Of a stretch of DNA of 64,000 bases, positions 1-10,256 are shown piece by piece (the first letter of the stretch is position 1; the number at the start of each line of letters is the position of its first letter). Position numbers and translations under genes: made by a program. This DNA comes from Anomaloglossus baeobatrachus (Eukaryota > Chordata > Amphibia > Anura > Aromobatidae). Location: contig NC_134357.1 of assembly GCF_048569485.1 (NCBI RefSeq), positions 67,637,198-67,701,197 on the forward strand, written 5' to 3'. A model generated the notes under the pieces. The model was not told the origin of the DNA, made no database searches, and saw nothing but the letters and a program-made list of their open reading frames with translations.

Positions 1-253
1 GATAGTAATGAACGCTTGCCTGCATAAACAACTTTGAATAAACTTTGAACAAACTCTTGATATAAGCTAATATTTGCTGGCAGACTATAGGTGGCTTCTG
101 CAAAAATAATGAGTAATAGTTAAAAAACAAACAAACAAGGTTTCCAGTTGTGCCGCTAGAGTAAGATGTTGCCAATAACCCTATCAGAGGCTTCTAAATG
201 CATGACATCAATACATGAGCTGTCCCATATTGTTTAAAGGCATAGGACTCTTA

Positions 254-816
254 TGCGGGCGTCACACGAGCCAATCTATCATGCGATTGCACGAGCGATC
301 GTGCCCGCCACCGTCGTTTGTGCATCACGGGCAATTAGTTGCACGTGGCGCACAAAGTCGTTAACCCCCCGTTACACGTACTTACCTTCCGGACTACGTC
401 TCTGTGGGCGGCAAAAATCCACTTCCTGAAGGGGGAGGGACGTTCGGCGTCACTGCGACGTCACACAGCGGCCGGCCAATAAAAGTGGAGGGGCGGAGAT
501 GAGCGGGACGTAAACCTCCCGCCCACCTTCTTCCTTCCGCATTGCCGGCGGGACGCAGGTAAGCTGTGTTCATCGTTCCCGTGATGTCACACGGAGCGAT
601 GTGTGCTGCCTCGGGAACGATGAACAACCAGACGGTCGATTTTTTTGAAAGTGAGCGACGTGTCAACGATGAACGAGAAGATGAGTATTTCTGCTCGTTC
701 ACCGTTGCACGTAGCTGTCACATGCTATGATATATCAGACGATGCCGGATGTGCGTCACTACCGACGTGACCCCGACGACATATCGCCCGATATATCGTA
801 CCGTGTGACGCCCGCA
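254..816. mobile_element. Harbinger-type MITE, 563 bp
   Basis: The terminal inverted repeat is TGCGGGCGTCACACG at the left and its near-complement CGTGTGACGCCCGCA at the right. The element is flanked by TTA on both sides (251-253 and 817-819), the target duplication expected of PIF/Harbinger elements. The interior is CpG-rich and has no transposase. The same insertion at the same length is present in the second block copy at 61450-62012, so it predates that duplication. Confidence 0.72.
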
Positions 817-1230
817 TTAGTGTATGTAAACTTGCAAGTTTTTGTAGTTGCATTTTTCCGGACAAGAGATGCAGAAATGGTGCAGAAATCTCTTCATCCA
901 ATTAGCAACGTGTGCACATAGCCTTATGGCACATTGACATGCAATTATTGCAATATATAACAATAACGACAGTCTCCTATAAACACCAGTCATAGGTTGA
1001 CCTTCATGGCAGTGCCGCCATGGCAGGTGAAGCTTTGTTGGGCTTTCTGATGTTGGACGCAGATATAGTGGCTGTGTAACTCGACAATTATCTGCCAATG
1101 AAGTTACAGACTCAGCTACTGAGCATGCACCAAAGACAGGACTTGACAACGAGCATGCCAGTAGATCCAATGAAAAGAAGGGGTTAAAATTGTCATTTTT
1201 GTTCACATCATTTGTCTCGCTTTCTTCCAG

Positions 1231-1357
1231 CACCGTCATGCGGGGGCAGTCTGAATGATGAAACAGGATTTATAAATGGTTATTCCTATTACAGTTATTG
1301 CATCTGGATAATTGAGGTCCCATATAATTGTATCTTCATATACTTCAGTAGTATACA
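1231..1357 (+). CDS. CUB domain exon, first half
   Basis: A 127-bp exon lies between the acceptor tttcttccag (ending at 1230) and a GTAAGT donor at 1358. Entering in phase 1, it reads Ala-Pro-Ser, then CGGSL at the domain start, YCIWIIEVP and FSSIQ, and leaves in phase 2. These match the first half of a CUB domain: the opening Cys-Gly-Gly, the second cysteine followed by x-Trp, and an aromatic-rich beta strand. CUB domains are extracellular beta-sandwich modules of about 110 residues. An extra cysteine follows VPYN. The downstream exon at 1505 continues the same frame and completes the fold. The closest family I can name is the DMBT1-like CUB proteins; no orthologue is asserted. Confidence 0.8.
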
Positions 1358-1504
1358 GTAAGTAATATTTACATGTGCACTAACATTTGTTTTTACAAAC
1401 CCCCCCTTTTGGTTTTCTTTTAACCCTCTCCCCAGCATAACTTAATGTTTCATATTGTATAATTAATTAGTTATTTAATTTAATAGAATTTCTCTTTTTT
1501 ATAG

Positions 1505-1710
1505 TATGCGAAGTAATGGTGGTATTTGCAGTTACGACTACGAGTATTTGATAATATATGACGGAGATGTCGAGAATCACATTGAACTTGGCATGATTTG
1601 CGAGCAAACAACTCAAAGGTTTTACACATCATTCAACTTCATTACCTTGATATTTGTTAACCCATACGACTATGGAGAGTTTGAAATGGTGTTTATCATA
1701 TGCTTTTCAG
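1505..1710 (+). CDS. CUB domain exon, second half
   Basis: A 206-bp exon is bounded by the acceptor ttttttatag (ending at 1504) and a GTAATA donor at 1711. It takes one base to finish the split codon from the previous exon, then encodes 68 residues and exits in phase 1. It shows CSYDYEYLIIYDGD (third canonical cysteine plus the acidic YDG motif of CUB domains), MICEQTT (fourth cysteine) and FYTSFNFITLIFV, the usual F-x-S-x-x-x-x-x-x-x-F strand. The domain closes at Phe-Ser-Gly. An additional cysteine sits near the end (IIC). With exon 1231-1357 it makes one complete CUB domain of about 110 residues. The phase 1 exit matches the microexons that follow. Confidence 0.82.
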
Positions 1711-2599
1711 GTAATATGTGTGTAATAATTCATCAAATCGATAGTTTATTAATGACATGTTAAAGGGGTTGTCTACTTTCACAAAGTCCAGGTCACTGGG
1801 AGCAGTTTGTTATATAAAAATCACAAATTGTGCTCTACTCACCATCCTTGACTCAAGCAAGGCACGTACATAAAAATCATGGGGGAAATAGCAAAAGTCT
1901 TAATTGGACCCCCGCTCTCTTGCACCCCAAAAAAAATACAATAAACTATGCAGGCCACAGTCACAGAAGGACATAGTTCCCAATTATTAATGACAGGGAA
2001 AGCTACATATTATTGGGGCAGTTCAGAGTAATATCGCTCCTAACTTGCTTCAAATTCAAAAATTCAAATTCAAAAATCCGCACAAGTCAATTTCCACATG
2101 AATATTCTCATCAGCTCGCGGGAGGGATTATTGAAATCTCATTAATTTATCTGCTAATGGATTTTCAATTACAAATCAAGAAAGAATAAAAGCTCAACCA
2201 AAAAGAGAGGGGAGCCAGCACATATGCAAATGGCATGCATCAAATAAAAGTGTAAATTCACGGATTTATTCCAACTCTACTATAATACAAAATGAGATCT
2301 TTAGCAACCAATTGATCAACTCTTTGAGCCACCCCTGCCATGTCATGGCAAATCTCAACAGGGGGTCCTACTCTATATTTTATATTTCATCGTGCCATGT
2401 GGCCTCCTAGATAAATTAAAAGCTGAACCATATTGGAGCAACACATATCATTATTTTTTACTCTGTGATATCGCACTTCTCACAGTATATTCCTCAGTGT
2501 ATCATGAAGGATTAATTTATTATGCACTGTTATTACTATGGTTGATATTGTGCTTACTAAAATTAATTCAATTTTTCCTTTTTTCTATGTTTTAACTAG
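1711..2599 (+). other. Intron between CUB and stalk exons
   Basis: AT-rich DNA with no recognised exon or transposon end. From about 2447 it becomes homologous to the DNA in front of the stalk exons of the other units (for example 30683-30840 and 40935-41094). The repeated unit therefore begins inside this intron. A hydrophobic reading frame here is not treated as a gene because it runs through the splice acceptor region. Confidence 0.6.
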
Positions 2600-2641
2600 C
2601 ACCCTCTACTACTCCTACTACTACTACTCCTAGTACTACTA
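2600..2641 (+). CDS. Thr/Pro-rich stalk microexon, 14 residues
   Basis: A 42-bp exon lies between the acceptor ttttaactag and the donor GTAAGT. It enters and leaves in phase 1 and encodes A-P-S-T-T-P-T-T-T-T-P-S-T-T. A Thr/Ser/Pro run of this kind is a typical O-glycosylated mucin-like linker between extracellular domains. The symmetric phase lets the exon be skipped or duplicated without shifting the frame. Homologues with different ACT-codon numbers lie at 30841, 41095, 46854 and 63798. Confidence 0.68.
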
Positions 2642-2777
2642 GTAAGTTGTAATGAAGCATTATCCTCTAACTGTTCTTGTATTAAGGCTCTTATATATTG
2701 TATTATGTTTCATTATGCTCTGAGTTACATTTTACAAATTCTAAGGTACAAAGTATTTCTTTTTCTTATTCTCTTAG

Positions 2778-2801
2778 CTTTCCCAACACCAGGCTCACCT
2801 A
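2778..2801 (+). CDS. Pro-rich stalk microexon, 8 residues
   Basis: A 24-bp exon lies between the acceptor attctcttag and the donor GTAAGT, phase 1 to phase 1, encoding A-F-P-T-P-G-S-P. The corresponding sites of the three internal units (31005, 41259, 54837) keep the donor but carry AC where this copy has AG. Only this copy and the one at 63976 appear spliceable. Confidence 0.55.
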
Positions 2802-2832
2802 GTAAGTGTAATATATGTAATTACACATTTAA

Positions 2833-4280
2833 CCCCTTAACGACCCATGACGTACTGGGTAGGTCATGGATTGTGTGCGGTTAATCCCTCACCCCTGCCG
2901 TGGGCAGGCCGCAGTGATCCACGCACATATCAGCTGATTTCAACAGCTGACATGTGTGTCTGCTAGTCGCGAGTGGAATCGCTTCCACCTGCGACTATTA
3001 ACCCCTTACATCTCGCTGCCAAAATCTGGCAGCGCGATTTATATGCGCGCCGGCATTATGCTGATCCCGCCCCCATCGGAAGTGACGTGACATGATCACG
3101 TGACTTACGTATCACAGGGTCATGTAATGACACTTATAGCTAACATGAGTCACTTCCTCTCAATGCCGGAATACTGCCGGCATTGAAAGTAAAGCAGAAT
3201 ATCTGCAGATCTTAAGGGTGCTTTACATGCTGTGACATCGCTAGCAATCTCGTTAGCGATCTGACATCCCAGATCGCAGATGCGATCTGCCGAGATCGCA
3301 CATAGGGCGTTTTTATAGCGCCGGTCGCATCTGCGATCTGGTGTGTCACATCGCTAACAGCGATGTCACAGCGTGTAAAGCACCCTTTAGCTCTGCAGCT
3401 GTGATCTGGAGATATGGCATAGCGATCAGATTCTTGATCCATATAGCCCCCCTAGGGAGACTAGTAAAATAAAAAAAAGTTAAAAAAAGTTTTAAAAAAT
3501 TAAAAAAAAAACAAAAAACAAAAACCCTAAAAGTTCAAATCATCCCCCTTTTCACCCCATTGAAAATTAAAGGGTTAAAAAAAATAAAAAAATACACATA
3601 TTTGGTATCACCGCGTTCATAAATGCCCGATAATTTAAAATATAAAATCAAGTAATCTGATTTGTAAATGGCGTAGCAGCAAAAAAATTCCATAAGCCAA
3701 AATTAAGTTTTTTGGTCGGCGCACATTTTGCGTAAAATGCAATAAAAGGCGATCAAAATGTAGCATCTGCACAAAAATAGTACAGTTAAAAACGCCAGCT
3801 TGAGACACAAAAAATAAGTTATCACTGAGCCAAAAATCCAGAAAAATGAGAACGCTACGGGTTTTAGAAAATGCCGCAAAACGTGCACCACTTTTTTTGG
3901 ACAAGCTTGTGAATTTTTTTAACCCCTTAGATACAAGTAGACCTATTCATTTTTGAAGTCTTGCACTTGCACCGCCCTCAGGAATCACACTGTCACATCA
4001 GTCTTACCATATAGTGAACACGGGGAATAAAATATCTCAAAAACTAATGTACGATCACACTTTATTTGCAGTTTTTCTACACTTGGAATTAATGTGCCAC
4101 TTTCCAGTACAGTGTATAGTAAAACTTATGGTTTCATTTAAAACTACAACTTGTCCCGAAAAAACAAGCCCTTATATGGCAAGATTGATGGAAAATTTAA
4201 AAAACTTACGGCTCTTGGAAAAAAGAGAGGAACCCCCCCCCCCCCTGGAAAAACGCAAAATGCCTGGGGACTGAAGAAGG
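2833..4280. mobile_element. piggyBac-type MITE, 1.45 kb
   Basis: The element starts CCCCTTAACGACC and ends GACTGAAGAAGG. It is flanked by TTAA on both sides (2829-2832 and 4281-4284), the target duplication of piggyBac elements. The paralogous units keep the empty site, ATTTAATGAAAAC near 54890 and near 31050. It has no transposase. It contains homopolymer-rich stretches near 3470-3560 and a C run near 4240. A 172-bp Harbinger-type MITE sits inside it. Confidence 0.7.
3215..3386. mobile_element. Small Harbinger-type MITE nested in the piggyBac-type MITE
   Basis: A 172-bp, nearly palindromic element beginning AGGGTGCTTTACATGC and ending with GTGTAAAGCACCCT. It is flanked by TTA (3212-3214 and 3387-3389). 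The arms are rich in GCGATCT/AGATCGC words. There is no coding capacity. It inserted after the host piggyBac-type MITE was in place. Confidence 0.75.
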
Positions 4281-5031
4281 TTAATGAAAATATGTTTATT
4301 TTCGTGGTGTAAATAATCAGGTGTCAATGGAATTTGGGGAAAGCCCTTATTTATAAAGTCATGACCCCACTTGTTTTCTAAAATCTGTCAGAAAAAGAGG
4401 GTAAAGTGTTATACTTGTAGTTTGCAGTCTTAAGCTGGGTTTACACACTGCAACATCTCAAACGACATCGCTGTAACGTCACCGGTTTTGTGACGCAATA
4501 GCGATGTTGTTTGCGATGTTGCAGTGTGTGAAACTTATCAGCGACCCGGCCCCTGCTGTGAAGTTGTAATCGTTACAAATCGTTCAGGACTGGAGTTGAG
4601 CGCGGTTCGTGGTTCGTGGTTCTCCAGTTCTAGGCTCGAGTGATTTTTGGGCTGTTCGAGATCGAACTAGAACTCGAGCTTTTTGCTAAAAGCTCGATAG
4701 TTCTAGATACGTTCGAGAACGGTTCTAGCAGCAAAAAGCAGGGCTTTTTACAGCTACAGTGAGCAGGAGCCATCATTGGCAGCCTGCCACAAGCTGGTAA
4801 CCAAGATAAACATCGGGTATCCAAGCAAAGCGCTTTGGTTAGTAACCCGATGTTTATCTTAGTTACGTGCAGGAAGCCCACACTTTCCCGCTCAGCTCGC
4901 TCCACCCCCTCCTGCCCGCGGCATGTACACATACATACACATACACAAACAAACACACACACACACACACATCCAATACCCCCCCCCCCCCCGCCCGCCC
5001 GCCCGCTCGCTCGCTCGCTCGCTCGGCTTAC

Positions 5032-5146
5032 CTGCGGTGATGAAGTCCCGCCATCCCGACCTCAGCGCTGTCACCGTCCTCCATGGCCGCCGCTTGTCAC
5101 ATCACCTATCGCTTCCGACCCGAGACTGACACTGGCGGTGACGTCA
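5032..5146 (-). promoter_or_regulatory. CRE plus first-exon-like segment facing outward, element 1 left end
   Basis: On the minus strand a full CRE octamer, TGACGTCA (5139-5146), is followed by GCGGCCATGG, a strong start-codon context with the ATG at 5084. An open run of 17 codons plus two bases then ends at CGCAG|GTAAGC, a consensus splice donor after 5032. Transcription from here would leave the element through its nearest end. The same arrangement is present in the copies at 22811-22925 and 54232-54346. It could be a captured host promoter and first exon or chance in CpG-rich DNA. No transcript evidence is available. Confidence 0.4.
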
Positions 5147-6053
5147 CGGACCTCTCGCGATACTTGATGTGAAGGCGCCGGTCATTGACCTCAGTGACAG
5201 GGGCTGTCAGTGTGCTGGAGATCAGCGCAGGTAATGTACCTCACTGACAGCAGCACTTGTCACCCCCCTGCAGTGACCTGGGCTGACCCATTGATGTTAG
5301 CTCAGGTCACTGCACTGCTCTCCCAGCCAATGGGGAACATCCTGCTCTTCATTGACTGGGACAGTGTGCATCGTCATGGCAACCCCTTGGATTACACCAG
5401 ACCTGGATTTGTTTTTCAATCTAATAAATTGGTTAAAGAGGGAATGTTTTGGGGAGTGTTTTTTCAAATAAAAATGTGTTTGTCGTCTATTTTTTTTTTA
5501 TTACTGACTGGGTTGGTGATGTCGGGTATCTGATAGACGCCTGACCTCACCAACCCCAGGGCTTGATGCCAGGTGACATTACACATCTGGTATTAACCCC
5601 AAATATTACCCCGTTTGCCACCGCACCAGGGCGCGGGATGAGCTGGGGCGAAGCACCAGGATTGGCGCATCTAATGGATGCGCCACTTCTGGGGCGGCTG
5701 CGGCCTGCTATTTTTAGGCTGGGGAGATTCCAATAACCATGGACCTCCCTAGTCTGAGAATATCAGGCCCCAGCTGTCTGCTTTACCTTGGCTGGTGATC
5801 CAATTTTGGGGGACCCCTACGTGTTTTTTTTTTAAATTATTTATTTAATTTAAAATAACAGCGTGGGGTGCCCTCAGTTTTGGATTACCAGCCAAGGTGA
5901 GGTTGCCAGCTGTGGTCTGCAGGCTGCAGCCGTCTGCTTTACCCTAGCTGGCTACAAAACTAGGGGGAACCCTATGTCATTTTTTTTCCATTTTTTTGGC
6001 TAAATACAAAGCTAAGCACCCCTTAGTGCCACATGAAAGGTACCAAAGGGTGT

Positions 6054-7052
6054 TCCACTTTTTCTCCATTTTTTTCTCCACTTTCTCTCCACTTTTTCTC
6101 CACTTTTTCTCCATTTTTTTCTCCACTTATTCTCCACTTTTTCTCCTCTTATTCTCCACTTTTTCTCCACTTTTTCTCCACTTTTTCTCCTCTTATTCTC
6201 CACTTTTTCTCCATTTTTTTCTCCACTTATTCTCCACTTTTTCTCCTCTTATTCTCCACTTTTTCTCCACTTTTTCTCCACTTTTTCTCCTCTTATTCTC
6301 CACTTTTTCTCCACTTTTTCTCCACTTTTTCTCCATTTTTTTCTCCACTTTCTCCACTTTTTCTCCACTTTTTTCTCCACTTTTTCTCCTCTTATGCTCC
6401 ACTTTTTCTCCTCTTAATCTCCACTTTTTCTCCACTTTTTCTCCACTTTTTCTCCACTTTTTTCTCCACTTTTTCTCCTCTTATGCTCCACTTTTTATCC
6501 ACTTTTTCTCCACTTTTTCTCCACTTTTTCTCCACTTTTTCTCCTCTTAATCTCCACTTTTTCTCCTCTTATGCTCCACTTTTTCTCCACTTTTTCTCCA
6601 CTTTTTCTCCACGTTTTCTCCACTTTTTTCTCCACTTTTTCTCCTCTTATGCTCCACTTTTTCTCCACTTTTTCTCCACTTTTTCTCCATTTTTTTCTCC
6701 ACTTATTCTCCACTTTTTCTCCTCTTATTCTCCACTTTTTCTCCACTTTTTCTCCTCTTATTCTCCACTTTTTCTCCACTTTTTCTCCACTTTTTCTCCA
6801 TTTTTTTCTCCACTTTCTCCACTTTTTCTCCACTTTTTTCTCCACTTTTTCTCCTCTTATGCTCCACTTTTTCTCCTCTTAATCTCCACTTTTTCTCCAC
6901 TTTTTCTCCACTTTTTCTCCACTTTTTTCTCCACTTTTTCTCCTCTTATGCTCCACTTTTTCTCCACTTTTTTCTCCACTTTTTCTCCACTTTTTCTCCT
7001 CTTATGTTCCACTTATTCTCCACTTTTTCTCCACTTTTTCTCTACTTTTTCT
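6054..7052. repeat. 11-bp polypyrimidine minisatellite, element 1
   Basis: About 1.0 kb is built from the 11-bp unit CTCCACTTTTT with variants CTCCTCTTATT, CTCCTCTTATG, CTCCTCTTAAT and CTCCATTTTTT arranged in recurring higher-order strings. One strand is almost pure pyrimidine. Because 33 bp equals 11 codons, all frames stay open for long stretches; these frames are not genes. Homologous arrays of about 1.2 and 2.6 kb lie in the other two copies. Confidence 0.97.
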
Positions 7053-7600
7053 ATGGTCGGTCTACCCATTAGCTCTGCCATGCATAGTGTAGCTCTACAC
7101 CTACTGCACATGTTACTTTATGATTGACATCTCTTTCGTACCAGAGCTGTCTAAGTCTACTCTGACCCCATATTTGTCATTACTATATTGTCCTTGTACT
7201 GTATTATGACATTTGTATCATGTGTTTCATTTCTTGCTGTGTTGCAATTTTTTTGCTGCATCCCAATTGTACCTCTACATTGTTCGAGTTTATGTTATTG
7301 TTCTCTCACTCTTATGTGATACTGATTATTGTCATTTTTCATGATTACATGCAGATAAGTCCAATCTGACGAAGGCTCAGGCCGAAACGTCATTTGTAAC
7401 TTGTTTTGGACAAAAACATATATGCTTATGAAAAAAAAATTTTCTTAATACGGACCAATAAAGAGTGATTTTGCATTACTATCCGTTGTGACTTACTGAC
7501 TTAGTCTGGGAGATATAGAGTGCCGAGGTTACTCACTAATTTTATCTATTATTACCTCTGAGCACCTATATACCAGTGAGCAGAGCTTCCTCTACAGTAG
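7053..7600 (+). other. Penelope-like fragment with hammerhead-like motif, element 1
   Basis: A single-copy-looking stretch follows the minisatellite in every copy of the element. At 7366-7391 it carries CTGACGA, a short GGC/GCC stem, and GAAACGTC, which together resemble the catalytic core of a hammerhead ribozyme. It ends in a polyadenylation-like AATAAA context near 7458. Hammerhead-like motifs are known in the terminal repeats of Penelope-like elements. I infer that this is a captured remnant of one; no reverse transcriptase is present here. Confidence 0.4.
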
Positions 7601-8832
7601 TTCTCCTGATTAGGCATGCCCTTACCTCATGAGCAGGGCATTGCAGCTTTGGTAGCAACCATTACGACATGGACTCTGCTGCTGTGGACCCGGGGAGAGT
7701 GAGTGCAGATTCATTGCACCCACACTCCTCACATGAAGGGTCCGCACTCCTAGAAAATGGGGGATACGTTCCCTGAGTGTCTCCCCCCCATATTCTAGAC
7801 GGTCCAGAGTCGTCGTGGGACCCCTTTATTTTTTTTCTTACAATAAATTGGTGAAAGAGGAAATGTTTTGGGGACTGTTTTTTCAAATAAATTTCTTTTG
7901 TCGATTTTTTGTTTTTGTTAGTACTGACAGTTTATGATGTTGGGTATCTAATAGACGCCATGACATCACAAACTGCTGGGCTTGATCTCAGGTGACTTTA
8001 AAGCTAGTATCAACCCGATTTATTACCCCGTTTGCCACTGCACCAGGGCACGGGATGAGCTGGGGTGAAGCGCCAGGATTGGCGCATCTAGTGGATGCGC
8101 CACGTCTGGGGTGCCTGCGGCCTGCTATTTTTAGGCTGTGAAGGCCCAATAACTATGGACCTTCCCACCCTGAGAATACCAGACCACAGCTGTCCGCTTT
8201 ACCTTGGCTGGTGATCCAATTTGGGGGGTCCCCTACTTTTATTGTGTAATTATTAATATTTATAAAATAATTATAAAAAAGAGCCTGAGGGGACCTCCAC
8301 ATTGGATCCCCAACCACGGTAAAGCTGCCAGCTGTGGTTTTCAGGCTACAGCCGTCTGCTTTACCCTAGCTGGCTATCAAAAATGGGGGGACCCAACGTA
8401 ATTTTTTTTTTTTAACTATTTTTTAAATAGAAAAAATTAATGGGCTTCCCTGTATTTTGATTGCCAACCAAGGTAACGGCAGGCAGATGGGGGTGGCAGA
8501 AGATGGCGCTTCTATGAAAATGCCATTTTCTGAGGTGGCTGCAGACTGCAATTCGCAGCAGTGGGGCCCAGAAAGCTCAGGCCAACCGGTGGTGCGGATT
8601 CCAATCCCAGCTGCCTAGTTGTACCTGGCTGGACACAAAAATGGGGCAAAGCCTACGTCATTTGTTTTCTAATTATTTCATGAAATTCATGAAATAATAA
8701 TAAAAGGGCTTCCCTTTATTTTTGGTTCCCAGCCGGGTACAAATAGGCAACTGGGGGTTGGGGGCAGCCGTACCTGCCTGCTGTACCTGGCTAGCATACA
8801 AAAATATGGCGAAGCCACATAATTTTTTCAGG
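7601..8832. other. Inverted module tract inside element 1
   Basis: This non-coding DNA is made of related modules. Each carries a CCAGCC or TAGCTGG word next to GGTA, a run of A or T, and GGGGGACCC-like or GACGT-like words. The modules recur in both orientations (for example near 5730-5990, 8140-8430 and 8560-8760). Several short reading frames run through them and none looks like a protein. Confidence 0.6.
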
Positions 8833-8988
8833 GGGCAAAAAACTTCTGCATACAGTCCTGGATGGAGTATGCTGAGCCTTGTAGTTCTGCAGCTGCTGTC
8901 TGTCTGTATGGAGAAGAGCAGACAGCAGCTGCAGAACTACAAGGCTCAGCATACTCCATCCAGGACTGTATGCAGAAGTTTTTTGCCC
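8833..8988. repeat. Perfect 70-bp-arm hairpin, element 1
   Basis: Positions 8833-8902 and 8919-8988 are exact reverse complements separated by a 16-bp loop. The arms begin GGGCAAAAAACTTCTGC. Outside them the complementarity continues imperfectly through AAATATGGCGAAGCC and CAACTGGGGGTTG words, giving an imperfect palindrome over about 8480-9320. The hairpin is conserved in the copies at 18363-18518 and 48379-48534, with the loop in the orientation expected from the copy's strand. Confidence 0.9.
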
Positions 8989-9765
8989 ACCAAAAAAATG
9001 ACGTGGGCTTCGCCATATTTTTGTATGCTAGCCAGGTACAGCTGGCAGCCACGGGCTGCCTCCAACCCCCAGTTGCCTATTTGTACCCGGCTGGGAACCA
9101 AAAATATAGGGAAGCCCGTTTTTTTTAATTATTTCACTTATTTCATGAAATAATTAAAAAACAAATGACGTGGGCTTCGCCCTATTTTTGTGTCCAGCCG
9201 GGTACAACTAGGCAGCTGGGGATTGGAATCCGCAGCACAGGTTAGCCCGAGGTTTGTGGGCGCCTCTGCTGCGGATTTCAGTCCGCAGCCGTCCCAGAAA
9301 ATGGCGCTCTCATAGAAGCGCCATCATCTGGCGCTGTATCCAACTCTTCCAACAGCCCTGGAGCCGGGTGGCTTGTTGGGTAATCATGAGTTAATACTGG
9401 CTTTGTTTTACCAGCCAGTATTAAGCCAGAGATTCTTAATGTCAGGCACGTTTGACCCGGCCATTAAGAATCTCCAATAAAGGGTTAAAAAAAGACACCA
9501 CACAGAGAAAAAATACTTTAATAGAAATAAATACACAGACACATTAGAGACTCCATCTTTATTACCCCTGTCAGCCCTCCACGATCCTGCTCTTCTGTCT
9601 TCTTTCTTTCTAGTGTAGTAGTAGTGACGATTGTAGTGAGGGGCATCACTTGGGGCTGGGGAACCTCCATCCTAACTACAATGCTCACTACAATCGGGAA
9701 GCAGCGTGCAGCCTTCACTCCGTGAGTGATCACTGCTGGCTGCTAGCGGTAACGCTGACAGACGC

Positions 9766-9838
9766 GTTACCATAGCAACGGTGCTCCCGGAGCCGCGGTT
9801 AGCGGTGACGTCACCGCTAACTGCGTTGCTATGGCAAC
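9766..9838. promoter_or_regulatory. X-box / CRE palindrome / X-box cluster, element 1
   Basis: GTTACCATAGCAAC (9766-9779) and GTTGCTATGGCAAC (9825-9838) match the palindromic X-box bound by RFX factors. Between them lies a 24-bp perfect palindrome (9798-9821) centred on TGACGTCA, the CREB/ATF site. All three sites recur in the two sister copies at 17401-17473 and 47519-47591. The binding-factor assignment rests on motif knowledge, and activity is inference. Confidence 0.55.
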
Positions 9839-10052
9839 GGTGATCTCCGTTAATGACCGGCTGTGTCAGCCGGTCCCTAACGGAACGGGGAGTCGACCAT
9901 GTGCTAGAGCATGTCGCCGGTACACGGCGATACACATATGTGCACCGTGTACCGGAGAGATGCACTCGCAGGTCCTACATGACGTGTCATAGTCATGTGA
10001 CCAGTCTGTAGCCAATGAGATAATAGCCACGTGACTGGTCACATGGCTATTT

Positions 10053-10167
10053 TGACGTCACGATAGGTCCTGCTTCTCTGCTGGCAGTGCAGGTCACCGG
10101 GAGGATTCAGCGATCATCGGATGGAATAGCGGCAGGAGACAGAGTGCAGAAGGGATCGCGAGGACCG
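10053..10167 (+). promoter_or_regulatory. CRE plus splice donor facing outward, element 1 right end
   Basis: TGACGTCA at 10053-10060 is followed after about 100 bp by GGACCG|GTAAGT, a strong splice donor (GT at 10168-10169). The first ATG in between is followed at once by a stop, so any exon here would be non-coding. It points out of the element, mirroring the arrangement at the opposite end. The homologous segments are 17072-17186 and 47190-47304 on the minus strand. Confidence 0.35.
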
Positions 10168-10256
10168 GTAAGTGTTATGGCAATGTTTATTAACTGTTTG
10201 TGTACATTTATAATGCATTTTTATGTGTTTGTGATTGCCTCCCATTATAGCCTATA

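Larger units (their letters stand above)
1..2828. repeat. Proximal copy of a duplicated CUB-exon block
   Basis: This block recurs almost base for base from 61197 to the end of the window, at an offset of about 61,196-61,198 with only small indels. It holds a Harbinger-type MITE, the two CUB exons and two stalk microexons. The second copy begins just after a TA-flanked MITE, so the true left edge of this copy may lie outside the window. Positions 1-253 and 820-1230 are AT-rich non-coding DNA in which I see no exon. The duplication is either two tandem genes or two repeats within one gene; the sequence alone does not decide. Confidence 0.9.

Noticed and set aside
394-702. 102-residue frame in the first kilobase and its copy near 61578
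   Set aside because: It lies inside a Harbinger-type MITE with CpG-rich inverted modules and has no recognisable domain.
2392-2595. Hydrophobic 67-residue frame before the stalk exon, also in other units
   Set aside because: It sits in an intron and runs into the polypyrimidine tract and acceptor of the microexon. The apparent conservation follows from the duplication of the whole unit.
6033-7127. Long open frame encoding an LHFFSTFSP-type repeat
   Set aside because: It is produced by the 11-bp minisatellite, which stays open in every frame. There is no non-repetitive coding sequence. The same applies to the frames in 20654-21981 and 50669-53381.
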